From SCN-69-37 sp044507065 (GTDB lineage: Bacteria > Acidobacteriota > Vicinamibacteria > Vicinamibacterales > SCN-69-37): DNA of 41,926 nt. The translations under genes were made by a program, and so were the position numbers. The stretch spans positions 1-41,926 of the forward strand of contig JBIQJY010000027.1 in NCBI GenBank assembly GCA_044507065.1, written 5' to 3'. Below the pieces are notes generated by a model, which had not been told where the DNA came from, did not search any database, and was given only the letters and a program-made list of their open reading frames with translations. Shown here in pieces: positions 1-7,829 of this stretch (position 1 is its first letter; the number at the start of each line of letters is the position of its first letter).

Positions 1-707
1 ATCGACGCGAACAGCAGCGAGAAGTCCGTGGCCGGATCACCCACGTGGGCCTCCGACCAGTCGATGACGCCCGTCACGCGATGGTCGTCGTCGACAAGGA
101 TATGGGCCGGATGCAGGTCGCCGTGCACGAACGCCGCGAACGACGGCCAGCTCGCATCGTCATCAATCCAGTCGTGCCATCGACGCCAGATCGGGTCGGG
201 CACAGTCAGCGTGTCGCGCGCGCGTGCGACACGCTCGGCCGTGACGGCCCGGATGTCATCGGGACGCAGGACCAGGAAATTGGCAGCCCCAGCCGCCGCC
301 GCGTCGATGCCATGTACGCCCGCGAGAGCGGCAGACATCGAGTCGAGAAATGCATCGGGCGGCGCCTGCGCGTCGAACCGCCAGGCCCAGTCGCCAATCT
401 CCATGTCGACCACCGCCGCGGGATGGCCAGGCAGGCGCGGATAGGCAATCACGTCCGGTGCGAAGAGGCGCCAGTCGGGCACGTCGATCGGCAGCAGCGG
501 CCGGATCCAGTCGAGCACGCGGCGCTCCGCGTCGGCGCGAACGGCCACGTCGACACGCCGCGGCGACTTCACCACCCACGGCGCGCCCTCCGCGTCGACA
601 GCGTGCGCGACAACGTAGTCGGCGCCCGATTCGTCGAGCGGCCCATCGGACGCCCTCAGTTCGAAACCATGCGCCCGCGCCGATCGGATGAGTTCGGCAA
701 CCGTCAC
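1..707 (-). CDS. Macrolide 2'-phosphotransferase-like APH kinase (partial, C-terminus off window)
   Basis: This is an aminoglycoside-phosphotransferase-fold kinase that resembles the macrolide 2'-phosphotransferase (Mph) branch; such enzymes use a nucleotide triphosphate to phosphorylate a small-molecule hydroxyl. Near residues 190-215 it has HGDLHPAHIL (the Brenner catalytic loop) followed by GVIDWSEAHVGDPATD, which holds the metal-binding Asp. The preceding ASWPSFAAFVHGD and the N-terminal VVKSPRR and DWRLF stretches also match the Mph pattern as I recall it. The GTG start overlaps the stop of the epimerase gene by three bases (GTGA), so translation is probably coupled. About 235 codons are visible and the C-terminal roughly 60 residues lie beyond base 1. 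The substrate cannot be told from sequence; environmental homologues need not confer resistance. Confidence 0.8.
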   Translation of the reverse strand, partial: MTVAELIRSARAHGFELRASDGPLDESGADYVVAHAVDAEGAPWVVKSPRRVDVAVRADAERRVLDWIRPLLPIDVPDWRLFAPDVIAYPRLPGHPAAVVDMEIGDWAWRFDAQAPPDAFLDSMSAALAGVHGIDAAAAGAANFLVLRPDDIRAVTAERVARARDTLTVPDPIWRRWHDWIDDDASWPSFAAFVHGDLHPAHILVDDDHRVTGVIDWSEAHVGDPATDFSLLFAS

Positions 708-1864
708 TCGACACCGAACGCGAAGACCGTTGTCGACTCGAACGTCTCACCCGGACGCAGCACGGTGGACGGAAACGACGGCTGATTCGGCGAATCCGGG
801 AAGTGCTGCGTCTCGAGGCAGAACCCGGTGCGGTGCGCGTAGGCGGTGCCGCCCTTGCCGGCGACCGACCCGTCGAGGAAGTTGCCCGTGTAGAACTGCA
901 CGCCGGGTTCGGTCGTGCGCACCTCGAGCGTGCGACCCGACACCGGATCGACGACGCGCGCGGCCACCGCGGGCTGTCCTGGTGCGCCCAGGCTGCTCAG
1001 CACGAAGTTGTGGTCGTAGCCGCCGCCAAAGCGAATCTGCTCGTCGTCGGCATCGATGCGTGCGCCGATGGCCGTCGGCTGGCGGAAGTCGAATGGCGTC
1101 CCCTCGACCGGCGCCAGCTCGCCCGTGGGAATCAGGCTGCTCGTGACAGGCGTGTAGTTGTCGGCGTGAATCTGCAACTGGTGCCCCAGGATGTCGCCGG
1201 TGCCCGCCAGGTTGAAGTACGAGTGATTGCTGAGGTTGACGACCGTCGGCTTGTCGGTCGTGGCCGAATAGGCGATGGTCAGCTCGTTGTCGTTATCGAG
1301 CGAATAGGTAACCGTCGTCGTCAGGTTGCCGGGGTAACCTTCCTCGCCATCGGCGCTGAGGTATCGCAGGCGCACCACGGGTTCGCCCGCCGCCGGGGCC
1401 TCGGGGGTCCACACCACCTTGTCGAATCCCTTCACGCCGCCGTGCAGGTGATTCGGCGCGTTATTGGTAGCAAGCGTATAGGTCGCGTCATCGAGCGTGA
1501 AGCGTCCCAGCGCGATGCGGTTGGCGTAGCGACCGACGAGCGCGCCGAAGTACGGGGCGTTGGTCAGGTAGCCATCGAGCGAATCGAATCCGAGCACGAT
1601 GTCGTCGAACCGGCCCTGCCGATCGGGCGTTCGAACCGAGACGATGGCCGCACCGAACGTCGAGATGCTCACCTCGACGCCGTTCCCGTTCTTCAGCGTG
1701 AACAGTTGCACTGGGTTCCCTTCAGGTGTGGTGCCGAACGGACGGCTCTCCATGGTCACCGGCGCCGGCTCGGCGGGTTCGTCGCCCCCTCCACAGCCAA
1801 CAGTGGCCGCGAGTGCCGCGGCACACGCGATCATCAGCACCGGATTGCTCGAGTCTCGCTTCAT
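704..1864 (-). CDS. galM: Aldose 1-epimerase (mutarotase), predicted lipoprotein
   Basis: The enzyme interconverts alpha and beta anomers of aldoses such as galactose or glucose. The 386-residue protein begins with a positively charged segment, a hydrophobic stretch and a Cys in ATVGCGGG, which reads as a lipoprotein signal, so it probably acts on the outer side of the inner membrane or in the periplasm. Family signatures are clear: RYANRIALG, NHLHGG (substrate His), LSNHSYFNLAGTG (catalytic His), GGYDHNFVL and the C-terminal CLETQHFPDSPNQPSFPS, which holds the catalytic Glu. Length is close to secreted GalM homologues. It lies 18 bases downstream of the MBL hydrolase and overlaps the phosphotransferase start, so it belongs to a four-gene minus-strand run. 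Export of a mutarotase suggests periplasmic sugar processing, which is inference. Confidence 0.93.
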   Translation of the reverse strand: MKRDSSNPVLMIACAAALAATVGCGGGDEPAEPAPVTMESRPFGTTPEGNPVQLFTLKNGNGVEVSISTFGAAIVSVRTPDRQGRFDDIVLGFDSLDGYLTNAPYFGALVGRYANRIALGRFTLDDATYTLATNNAPNHLHGGVKGFDKVVWTPEAPAAGEPVVRLRYLSADGEEGYPGNLTTTVTYSLDNDNELTIAYSATTDKPTVVNLSNHSYFNLAGTGDILGHQLQIHADNYTPVTSSLIPTGELAPVEGTPFDFRQPTAIGARIDADDEQIRFGGGYDHNFVLSSLGAPGQPAVAARVVDPVSGRTLEVRTTEPGVQFYTGNFLDGSVAGKGGTAYAHRTGFCLETQHFPDSPNQPSFPSTVLRPGETFESTTVFAFGVE

Positions 1865-1882
1865 CGTGGGCTCCTCGTTCAG

Positions 1883-2527
1883 TCAGGTCAGGAATGGATT
1901 CGACACACGCTCGCGGCCGATCGTCGTGTCGGGCCCGTGGCCCGGGTGAACGATTGCTGCATCGGGAAAGCGCATCAGCACGTCGCGAATCGAGTGCAGC
2001 AGGCGGGCCTGGTCGCCGCCCGGCAGGTCGGAACGGCCGACCGACCCGGCAAACAGGGTATCGCCAACGAACAACTCCCGCTCGTCGGTGTCGGCCCGCC
2101 CGATGGCGAGACACACACCGCCCGGGCAGTGCCCCGGCGTGTGCAGGGGTTCGGCCACGTAGCGGCCGAAACGGAACGGCATGCCCGGCTCATAGAAGCA
2201 GTCCACCGGCGGCTGGCGCTCCACCTCCATGCCGAACATCCGCCCCTGCTCCTGCACGCCGTCGTAGAGGAAGAGGTCCTCGCGATGCAGCCAGATCGGC
2301 ACGTCGAGTTCCGCCTTGGCCCGGCCCACGCCGGTGATGTGATCGAGATGCGCGTGCGTCAGCAGGATTGCCTTGACGTCCGAACCCGTGTTGCGAATCA
2401 CGCGCAGCAGGTCGTCGACCTCGTCGCCAGGGTCGATGAGCACCGCTTCTCCTGTCTCCTCGCACGCGACGACGAAGCCGTTCTTGTAGAACGGCGCGAC
2501 CGAGGCGGTCTCGACTTGCACGCTCAT
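1883..2527 (-). CDS. MBL-fold metallo-hydrolase, glyoxalase II-like
   Basis: This 214-residue protein has a complete metallo-beta-lactamase fold with the dinuclear metal ligands T57-HAHLDH-63, His133 in HTPGH, Asp156 in VGDTLF and His197 in HPGHG. The stretch GDTLFAGSVGRSDLPGGD is typical of small glyoxalase II-like thioesterases and related persulfide dioxygenases. It lacks the long C-terminal helical domain of classical GloB, so hydroxyacylglutathione specificity is doubtful. There is no signal peptide, so it is cytoplasmic. Its ATG overlaps the stop of the upstream SDR gene by four bases (ATGA), which indicates translational coupling. The fold is certain; the substrate is unknown. Confidence 0.9.
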   Translation of the reverse strand: MSVQVETASVAPFYKNGFVVACEETGEAVLIDPGDEVDDLLRVIRNTGSDVKAILLTHAHLDHITGVGRAKAELDVPIWLHREDLFLYDGVQEQGRMFGMEVERQPPVDCFYEPGMPFRFGRYVAEPLHTPGHCPGGVCLAIGRADTDERELFVGDTLFAGSVGRSDLPGGDQARLLHSIRDVLMRFPDAAIVHPGHGPDTTIGRERVSNPFLT

Positions 2528-3234
2528 CCCTTCCCCGGCCGCGACGGCCGGATCTCGAGCCGGCTCGGCAGGCTGCGCGCCGGATGTTTCAACAGGCTCA
2601 TCACCGCTTCGGCGACGTCCTCGGGTGACAGCTTCCAGGAATCATCGCCGCCCCTGGACCGGTTCGAGAAACCGGTGGCCACCGATCCGGGCAGCACGAC
2701 GCTCACCCGGATGCCGTCGCCCCGAACCTCCTGCATCACCGATTCGGTCAGCGCGATGAGTGCCGCCTTCGATGCGCAGTAGGCGCCGCCGCCGGCGAAC
2801 GGATGTGCGCCGGCCAGGCTCGCGATGTTGATGATCCATCCGCCGCCCGCCTCGCGCAGCCGGGGAATTGCGGCCCGCATCACGTGGAAGGGACCGGACA
2901 GGTTGGTCTCCATCGTCGTGGCCCAGTCGTCGTCGCTGACCGACTCGAGATTGGCGTACAGGCCGACACCCGCGTTGTTGATGACGACGTCGAGACCCCC
3001 GAGTCGTGCGGCGGCCGCCGCGACGGCCGCGTCGACGTCGCCGCTCCGCCGAACGTCGAGCGCGCTTCCCGCCACGCGATCGCCGAACTCGGTGGCGAGT
3101 TCGCGCACCACCGCATCGACGTCGGTCCGATCGCGGCCAGTGACCATGACGCGACCGCCGGCCGCGAGTATGGCGCGGGCCACGGCGCGACCGATGCCGC
3201 GCGTGCTTCCTGTGACGAGGGCCTTGAAGGACAT
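2524..3234 (-). CDS. Short-chain dehydrogenase/reductase (SDR)
   Basis: This is a classical NAD(P)-dependent SDR of 236 residues. The cofactor motif TGSTRGIG is at residues 8-15, the structural NNAG at 86-89, the catalytic Ser at 139 and the YxxxK pair at Tyr152/Lys156, so the active site is intact. I placed the start at MSFKALVTG because the open frame upstream of it runs through the neighbouring divergent gene and has no SDR character. Only 19 bases separate this start from the divergent dehydrogenase-like gene, so promoters for both must lie largely inside coding sequence. It heads the SDR, MBL, galM, phosphotransferase run. The exact oxidoreductase substrate cannot be inferred. Confidence 0.92.
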   Translation of the reverse strand: MSFKALVTGSTRGIGRAVARAILAAGGRVMVTGRDRTDVDAVVRELATEFGDRVAGSALDVRRSGDVDAAVAAAAARLGGLDVVINNAGVGLYANLESVSDDDWATTMETNLSGPFHVMRAAIPRLREAGGGWIINIASLAGAHPFAGGGAYCASKAALIALTESVMQEVRGDGIRVSVVLPGSVATGFSNRSRGGDDSWKLSPEDVAEAVMSLLKHPARSLPSRLEIRPSRPGKG

Positions 3235-3253
3235 ACCGCCATAGAATATCCCC

Positions 3254-4084
3254 GTGTCAACGGTATCCATCATCGGCGCCGGGCCCATCGGCGCCGCCAT
3301 CGCGCACCGGCTCGTGCAGCGGGGACGCGTGGCGGCCATCCGGATGGTCGACGGCAGCGCCGCGGTCGCCGCCGGCAAGATGCTCGACATCCGCCAGGCC
3401 GGGCCCATCGAGCGCTCCGATGTGCCGGTGACCACCGGCGACGACGTGCTGTCGGTGACGGGCGCCGACACGATCGTCATTGCCGACGACAGTGTTGCGG
3501 GTCCCTGGGAGGGCGAGCGCGGGCTCGCGCTCGTGCAGCAGCTCCAGCGTGCGGGAACGCGCGCCGCCTTCGTGTTCGCTGCCCCGGGGCATGTGTGGCT
3601 GATGGAACGGTGCTACCGCGAGCTCGGCCTGACGGCCGATCGGCTCATCGGCACGGCGCCGTCGGCCATCGTTGGCGCGGTGCGGGCCCTGGCGGGGCTG
3701 GAACTGGGCCTCTCATCTGTCCATCTCACCGTCGTCGGACGTCCGCCTGCGCTCGTCGTCGGATGGTCGGCCGCATCGGCCGACGGATCGCTTGTGACCG
3801 ACCGCGTGGCGCCGCATCGACTGCTGGCCATCTCGAACGCGCTGCCGAAGTTGTGGCCGCCCGGGCCATACGCCATCGGCGCCGCCACGGCCGAGGTGGT
3901 CGAGGCGCTGGGATGGGGCACACGACGCCTGCTGCCGGCGCTCACGATTCTCGATGCCGAACTCGGCGTGCGCGGCACGGCCGTGATGCTGCCGCTCGAG
4001 CTGGGGCGCCACCGCGTGATCTCGTACGTGATGCCATCGCTCAGCCCGCAGGAGCACACCGAGATGATTGGCGGACTCGGGTAG
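3254..4084 (+). CDS. Malate/lactate dehydrogenase-like Rossmann protein, catalytically degenerate
   Basis: The 276-residue protein starts with a textbook dinucleotide-binding site, VSIIGAGPIGAAIAHRL, followed by an acidic residue at the second strand (MVDG) as in NAD-dependent MDH/LDH enzymes. The overall layout follows the MDH/LDH family, but the chemistry does not. The mobile-loop Arg region reads DDSVAGPWEGERG, the usual NPxD motif is replaced by AAPGH, and the catalytic-His motif (GxHGD in the family) is replaced by VVGRPPALVVGW. The protein is also shorter than the usual 310-320 residues. It probably binds NAD but is unlikely to be a normal malate or lactate dehydrogenase. The start is GTG, chosen because it immediately precedes the Rossmann strand. 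Confidence 0.75.
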   Translation: MSTVSIIGAGPIGAAIAHRLVQRGRVAAIRMVDGSAAVAAGKMLDIRQAGPIERSDVPVTTGDDVLSVTGADTIVIADDSVAGPWEGERGLALVQQLQRAGTRAAFVFAAPGHVWLMERCYRELGLTADRLIGTAPSAIVGAVRALAGLELGLSSVHLTVVGRPPALVVGWSAASADGSLVTDRVAPHRLLAISNALPKLWPPGPYAIGAATAEVVEALGWGTRRLLPALTILDAELGVRGTAVMLPLELGRHRVISYVMPSLSPQEHTEMIGGLG

Positions 4085-4095
4085 ATCCGGCCTGC

Positions 4096-4806
4096 ATGCG
4101 CGATCGACGCAACTACTATCACGTCCTGCACGTCCAGCCGGACGCGCCGGCGGAAATCATCCACATGAGCTACCTGACGCTCATGAAGCGCCTCCGCATG
4201 CACCCGGACCTCGGCGGAGATCACTGGAACGCGGCGCTCATCAACGAGGCGTACGCCACGCTCAAGGATCCGGATCGGCGCGCGGCCTACGATCGCCGGG
4301 TGGGGCGACAGGCCGCGACCGACGCGACACGCGCGGCCACGCCACGGGCAATATCGACCGGATCGCGAGCCAGGGCCGAGTTGCCCCGCTGCGCATTCTG
4401 CGGCACGTCGCACCCGGCCGACGCCGTCGCGGCTGGCGCACGATGCGACGCCTGCGCCAGTCCGCTTCGCCCGGCCGTGCGCTACAGGCGCAGTGCAACA
4501 GCGCGTCGCGCCCTGGACCGCGTCGCCAGGACGATTCCGCTGATCCTCACGCTTCCGGGCGCCAGGCAGGTGCAGATGGCCGGCACGACCGAAGACCTGT
4601 CGATCACGGGCATGCAGTTCACGACGCCGCTCGAACTGCTGCCCCACGAACTCATCCGTATCGAATGCGCCTTCTGCGGCGCCGTGGCCGTCGTCCGTCA
4701 CGTACGCGCGACGCGTGCGAAAAAGCCGTCCTGGCGCGTCGGCGTCGAGTTCGTCACGCTCCTGATCAAGGAGACGCGCGGCAGCATCGTGTCGAAGAGG
4801 GCGTAG
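4096..4806 (+). CDS. J-domain / zinc-ribbon / PilZ protein
   Basis: The 236-residue protein combines three modules. Residues about 5-70 form a DnaJ-type J domain with YYHVLHVQPDA, an HPD tripeptide in RMHPDLGG and INEAYATLKDPDRRAAYD; this would stimulate an Hsp70 ATPase. Residues about 95-125 hold four cysteines as CAFC and CDAC, a probable zinc ribbon. Residues about 145-230 look like a PilZ domain, with DLSITGMQF fitting the DxSxxG signature and a weakly preserved upstream Arg region. PilZ domains often bind c-di-GMP, but the canonical RxxxR is not obvious here, so binding is uncertain. The gene begins 11 bases after the dehydrogenase-like gene and ends just before an assembly gap. Confidence 0.8.
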   Translation: MRDRRNYYHVLHVQPDAPAEIIHMSYLTLMKRLRMHPDLGGDHWNAALINEAYATLKDPDRRAAYDRRVGRQAATDATRAATPRAISTGSRARAELPRCAFCGTSHPADAVAAGARCDACASPLRPAVRYRRSATARRALDRVARTIPLILTLPGARQVQMAGTTEDLSITGMQFTTPLELLPHELIRIECAFCGAVAVVRHVRATRAKKPSWRVGVEFVTLLIKETRGSIVSKRA

Positions 4807-4808
4807 CG

Positions 4809-4908
4809 NNNNNNNNNNNNNNNNNNNNNNNNNNNNNNNNNNNNNNNNNNNNNNNNNNNNNNNNNNNNNNNNNNNNNNNNNNNNNNNNNNNNNNNNNNNN
4901 NNNNNNNN
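4809..4908. other. Assembly gap (100 N)
   Basis: Exactly 100 unknown bases lie between the PilZ protein stop and the esterase promoter region. The round length suggests a placeholder of unknown true size, so the spacing of the two genes is not reliable. Confidence 0.95.
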
Positions 4909-4960
4909 GCTCCAGGTCGCCGTCGTCCCGTGTTATCGTTCCCCGTTCCCGGAGACCCCT

Positions 4961-6037
4961 ATGTCCCTGACGCCCTCGTCACGAACGGCCGTCTCGTGTC
5001 TCGTTTTCGCGACTGCCCTTACGACAACCTTCATCGCCATGCCGGACGCGCAGACGCCCGCGGCACCAGCCGCGCCGGCGGCCCCTGCAGCGCCCGCGGG
5101 ACGAGGCCAGCAGCCGGCCGGACCCGACATGAACAGGTTCTACACGCTCGGGCCCGACTCGCTCGAGCGCGAAGGGGTACCGAAGGGCGAGCTTCGCGGT
5201 CCGTTCTATCTCCTGAACAGTCCGAATTACCCGGGCACGCAGCACACCTACTGGGTGCACGTCCCGGCACAGTACGACCCGTCCGTCGAAGCCGACCTGA
5301 TGATCTTCCAGGACGGCCAGGCCTTCATCGACATGAATGGCTCGGCGCGCGTGCCGAACGTGATGGACAACCTGATCTACCGGCGCGAACTGCCCGTCAT
5401 CATCACGGTCTTCATCAATCCGGGCCGCACGCCCGAACAGCCTGAACCAACGCCCGCGCAGTGGGGCGACCAGACGACGAACCGGCCGCAGGAGTACAAC
5501 GCACTCGACGACAAGTACGCGAAGGTCGTCGTCGAGGAACTGCTGCCGGCCCTCGAGAAGGACTACAACATCTCGAAGGATCCCAGGCGCCGCGGCATCG
5601 GCGGGACGAGCAGCGGCGCCATCGCCGCGTTCACCGTGGCCTGGCACTATCCGGATCAGTTCAGCAAGATCCTCAGCATCGTCGGCAGCTACACGAACCT
5701 TCGCGGCGGACACGTCTACCCGGACATCATCCGCAAGAGCGAGAAGAAGCCGCTGCGCATTTTCCTGAACACCGGGCGCAACGACAATCGCGGCGTCGGA
5801 CGGGGCGGCAACTACAACCCCGAACGCGACTGGTTCCGGCAGAACGTGGCCATGAAGGACGCCCTCGAAGAGAAGGGCTACGACCTGAACTACATCTGGG
5901 GCATCAACACGCACGGCCAGCGCATGGGTGGCCCGATGATTCCCGAGATGATGCGCTGGTTGTGGCGCGACCATCCCGTCTCGACCGACGTGACCGACAT
6001 GGTGGAACGAGGGTACCGGGAGCCGGCAAAGCGCTAG
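4961..6037 (+). CDS. Secreted Fes-like alpha/beta-hydrolase esterase
   Basis: This 358-residue protein has an N-terminal hydrophobic export segment (about residues 10-30) followed by an Ala/Pro-rich linker of APA repeats, and then an esterase-D / enterochelin-esterase-type domain. YLLNSPNYPGTQHTYWVHVP is the usual entry strand. The nucleophile is the Ser in GIGGTSSGAIAAF (G-x-S-x-G variant GTSSG), and the catalytic His is probably in NTHGQRMGG near residue 325. The family hydrolyses ester bonds of siderophores or acylated sugars; the substrate here is not clear. It stands alone between an assembly gap and a convergent coiled-coil gene. Confidence 0.86.
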   Translation: MSLTPSSRTAVSCLVFATALTTTFIAMPDAQTPAAPAAPAAPAAPAGRGQQPAGPDMNRFYTLGPDSLEREGVPKGELRGPFYLLNSPNYPGTQHTYWVHVPAQYDPSVEADLMIFQDGQAFIDMNGSARVPNVMDNLIYRRELPVIITVFINPGRTPEQPEPTPAQWGDQTTNRPQEYNALDDKYAKVVVEELLPALEKDYNISKDPRRRGIGGTSSGAIAAFTVAWHYPDQFSKILSIVGSYTNLRGGHVYPDIIRKSEKKPLRIFLNTGRNDNRGVGRGGNYNPERDWFRQNVAMKDALEEKGYDLNYIWGINTHGQRMGGPMIPEMMRWLWRDHPVSTDVTDMVERGYREPAKR

Positions 6038-6052
6038 CGTCGGGACTCCAGC

Positions 6053-6838
6053 CTACCGCTCCGTCCGCACGCCCACCATCTGCCGGACGGCAACGAGCCG
6101 CGCGCGGGCGCGCGCGATGTCGGACTTCACCTGCGCGACCATTTCGGCGAACAGGTCCCAGCCCTTCCGCCGCGTGTCGTCGATCTTGTCCTTGAGTCTC
6201 GCGATGGCCGAGTTGCGCAACTCGATGAACTCGGCGTCAATCGCGGCCAGCTGCTCTTCGACTTCGGTCCTGCGCCGACGCACCCGCAGTTCGCGCGACT
6301 CGTCGTCATCGCCGACGACGGCGTCCGAGCTGCGCTGCCAGCGGTGCAGGATCAGCAGCAGGCGGTCAGCGTCGCGCTCCGCGTAGGCTCGATTCGCCTC
6401 AGCCATCAGCGAGTGGCGCCGCAGTCGCGCCGCATCGTTCATGGCCAGGTCGGGGTGAATGTTCTTCGCCACGTCGCGAAACACGCGTTTGAGCGCGTCG
6501 GCAGACGCCCCGCCGCGGTCGTCGCACGCCGCGGTGTCCTGCTCCGTACCGGCCGGGTCGTCCCCGTCGACTCCGTCGGCGTCGTCTTCGGGCGGCGGTC
6601 GAAGCCCGGCTCGGATTTCCAGGTCGATGAGCTCGTTTTCGATCTCGGCGAGGTCGCGATAGAGCGGGCCAATCTCGGTCAGGTGACGCGACTGCAGGTC
6701 CTGCAGGTCGAGTTTCAGGGCATTCAGCTCGTTCTCGCGCGCGAGGAGCTGCGCCTCGAGCGCGGCAAGTTCCGCGGCGTCGGCGCTGGGCAGGACGGGC
6801 TCGAGGGCGGTCGATACAGGGACGGGCGGCGTCGACAC
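6053..6838 (-). CDS. Coiled-coil protein with internal J domain
   Basis: The 261-residue protein has an N-terminal coiled coil (about residues 18-75, rich in Leu/Glu/Ala heptads) and an acidic low-complexity linker. A J-domain-like segment follows, ALKRVFRDVAKNIHPDLAMN, containing the HPD tripeptide, then helices ending EANRAYAERD. A second charged coiled coil runs from about 175 to the C-terminus. Proteins of this layout are usually annotated as J-domain-containing proteins of unknown role; the HPD supports an Hsp70 co-chaperone function. The start is a GTG with no clear ribosome-binding site, so it may be off by a few codons. A copy of part of its N-terminal coding sequence lies at 7541-7629. 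It is convergent with the esterase. Confidence 0.72.
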   Translation of the reverse strand: MSTPPVPVSTALEPVLPSADAAELAALEAQLLARENELNALKLDLQDLQSRHLTEIGPLYRDLAEIENELIDLEIRAGLRPPPEDDADGVDGDDPAGTEQDTAACDDRGGASADALKRVFRDVAKNIHPDLAMNDAARLRRHSLMAEANRAYAERDADRLLLILHRWQRSSDAVVGDDDESRELRVRRRRTEVEEQLAAIDAEFIELRNSAIARLKDKIDDTRRKGWDLFAEMVAQVKSDIARARARLVAVRQMVGVRTER

Positions 6839-6879
6839 GACGTGCCATTGTAGCGTCGGACCGGCAGTACAATTGACCA

Positions 6880-7077
6880 GTGCCCCGCACCTTGCCGGTT
6901 CGCCGCATCCCCCTCTCGAAAGAAGGCCGGGAGGACGACCTGCAGCACCTGTCGGCGAGCGAACGCGTCGCCATGATGTGGCAACTCGCGTTGCAGGCCT
7001 GGATGTTCAAGGAGGGGCTCGTCGATGAACCGCGACTTCGTCGAGATGTTGTCCGCGTTATCCGCGGCCGGCGCTAG
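6880..7077 (+). CDS. Small protein paired with nucleotidyltransferase
   Basis: This 65-residue protein has a GTG start. The central segment ASERVAMMWQLALQAWMF is helical and the tail DEPRLRRDVVRVIRGRR is basic. It overlaps the start of the following nucleotidyltransferase by 53 bases in another frame. Short proteins of this type precede DUF6036-like nucleotidyltransferases in many genomes, which suggests a two-component, possibly toxin-antitoxin-like unit. I see no DNA-binding motif that would make it a classical antitoxin. The function is unknown. Confidence 0.6.
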   Translation: MPRTLPVRRIPLSKEGREDDLQHLSASERVAMMWQLALQAWMFKEGLVDEPRLRRDVVRVIRGRR

Positions 7078-7468
7078 ATTCCTGATCGTCGGCGCCCACG
7101 CCCTTGCGGCGCACGGGACGCCGCGTGCCACCGGCGACCTCGACATCTGGATTCAGGCGACGCCGGAGAACGCCGCCCGTGTGCTGCGGGCGCTCGAGAC
7201 GTTCGGCGCTCCGCTGTTCGACCTCACGGTTGACGACCTCTCGAAACCGGACACGGTATTCCAGATCGGTCTCCCGCCGTCGCGCATCGACATACTCAGC
7301 AGCATCTCAGGCGTGCAGTTCGAAAGCGCGTGGCCGGCGCGCATGGATGTAGCCATCGGGGATCTCCGCGTGGGCGTAATCGGGCGATCGGACTTCGTCG
7401 CCAACAAACGGGCAACGGGGCGGCCGAAGGACCTGCTCGATATCGAACTGCTGCCACCGGAGACATAG
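7025..7468 (+). CDS. Nucleotidyltransferase, AbiEii / DUF6036-like
   Basis: The 147-residue protein has the minimal nucleotidyltransferase fold. LIVGAHALAAHG is the glycine-rich nucleotide-binding segment, RATGDLDIWI carries the metal-binding pair Asp38/Asp40, and the C-terminal NKRATGRPKDLLDIELL motif is characteristic of the AbiEii/DUF6036 group. The family includes toxins that transfer nucleotides to tRNA or proteins, but many members are uncharacterised. It overlaps the small upstream gene and so is probably co-translated. The pair sits between a J-domain gene and a degraded copy of part of that gene, which hints at rearrangement. Toxin activity is an inference from family only. Confidence 0.8.
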   Translation: MNRDFVEMLSALSAAGARFLIVGAHALAAHGTPRATGDLDIWIQATPENAARVLRALETFGAPLFDLTVDDLSKPDTVFQIGLPPSRIDILSSISGVQFESAWPARMDVAIGDLRVGVIGRSDFVANKRATGRPKDLLDIELLPPET

Positions 7469-7540
7469 TCCACCCGACGTTCGGTCCCCCTCCCCTGTCA
7501 CAAACCGGCCCCGCCAAGCGTTCTACAGTCGTGGAGTGGA

Positions 7541-7629
7541 CGAGTTTCAGGGCATTCAGCTCGCTCTCGCGCGCCAGGAGCTGCGCCTCGAGCGTGGCGA
7601 GTTCCGCGACGTCGGCGCTGGGCAGGACG
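7541..7629 (-). pseudogene. Duplicated fragment of the coiled-coil/J-domain gene
   Basis: These 89 bases match 6709-6797 at 84 positions by my own alignment, in the same orientation. On the minus strand the fragment encodes LPSADVAELATLEAQLLARE, against LPSADAAELAALEAQLLARE in the intact gene. Nothing of the rest of that gene follows, so it is a relic of a partial tandem duplication. The repeat element at 7634 begins a few bases after it. Confidence 0.85.
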
Positions 7630-7633
7630 AGCA

Positions 7634-7729
7634 TCACGAAGGCACGAAGACACGAAGCAGGGGTGGTACCGGCAAAGACGGAGCCCACCGTCACAATCGA
7701 CAGGAACGTTCTTGTCGGGAAGTTCTTCG
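7634..7729. repeat. CACGAAGG repeat element, copy 1 (interrupted by gap)
   Basis: The segment opens with TCACGAAGGCACGAAGACAC and continues through GGCAAAGACGGAGCC, GGAACGTTCTTG and GGGAAGTTCTTCG before the assembly gap. The same series of blocks recurs at 7830-7937 with only small changes. No protein is encoded. Elements with CACGAAGG ends are a recurrent intergenic repeat type as I recall, but I cannot name a family. Confidence 0.8.
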
Positions 7730-7829
7730 NNNNNNNNNNNNNNNNNNNNNNNNNNNNNNNNNNNNNNNNNNNNNNNNNNNNNNNNNNNNNNNNNNNNNNN
7801 NNNNNNNNNNNNNNNNNNNNNNNNNNNNN
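7730..7829. other. Assembly gap (100 N) between repeat copies
   Basis: One hundred unknown bases lie exactly between two near-identical repeat copies, so the assembler probably failed on a repeat array. More copies may be hidden here. Confidence 0.95.

Noticed and set aside
6880..7468. Firm toxin-antitoxin call
   Set aside because: The nucleotidyltransferase resembles toxin-containing families, but the small partner has no recognised antitoxin motif, so only a cautious pair description is given.
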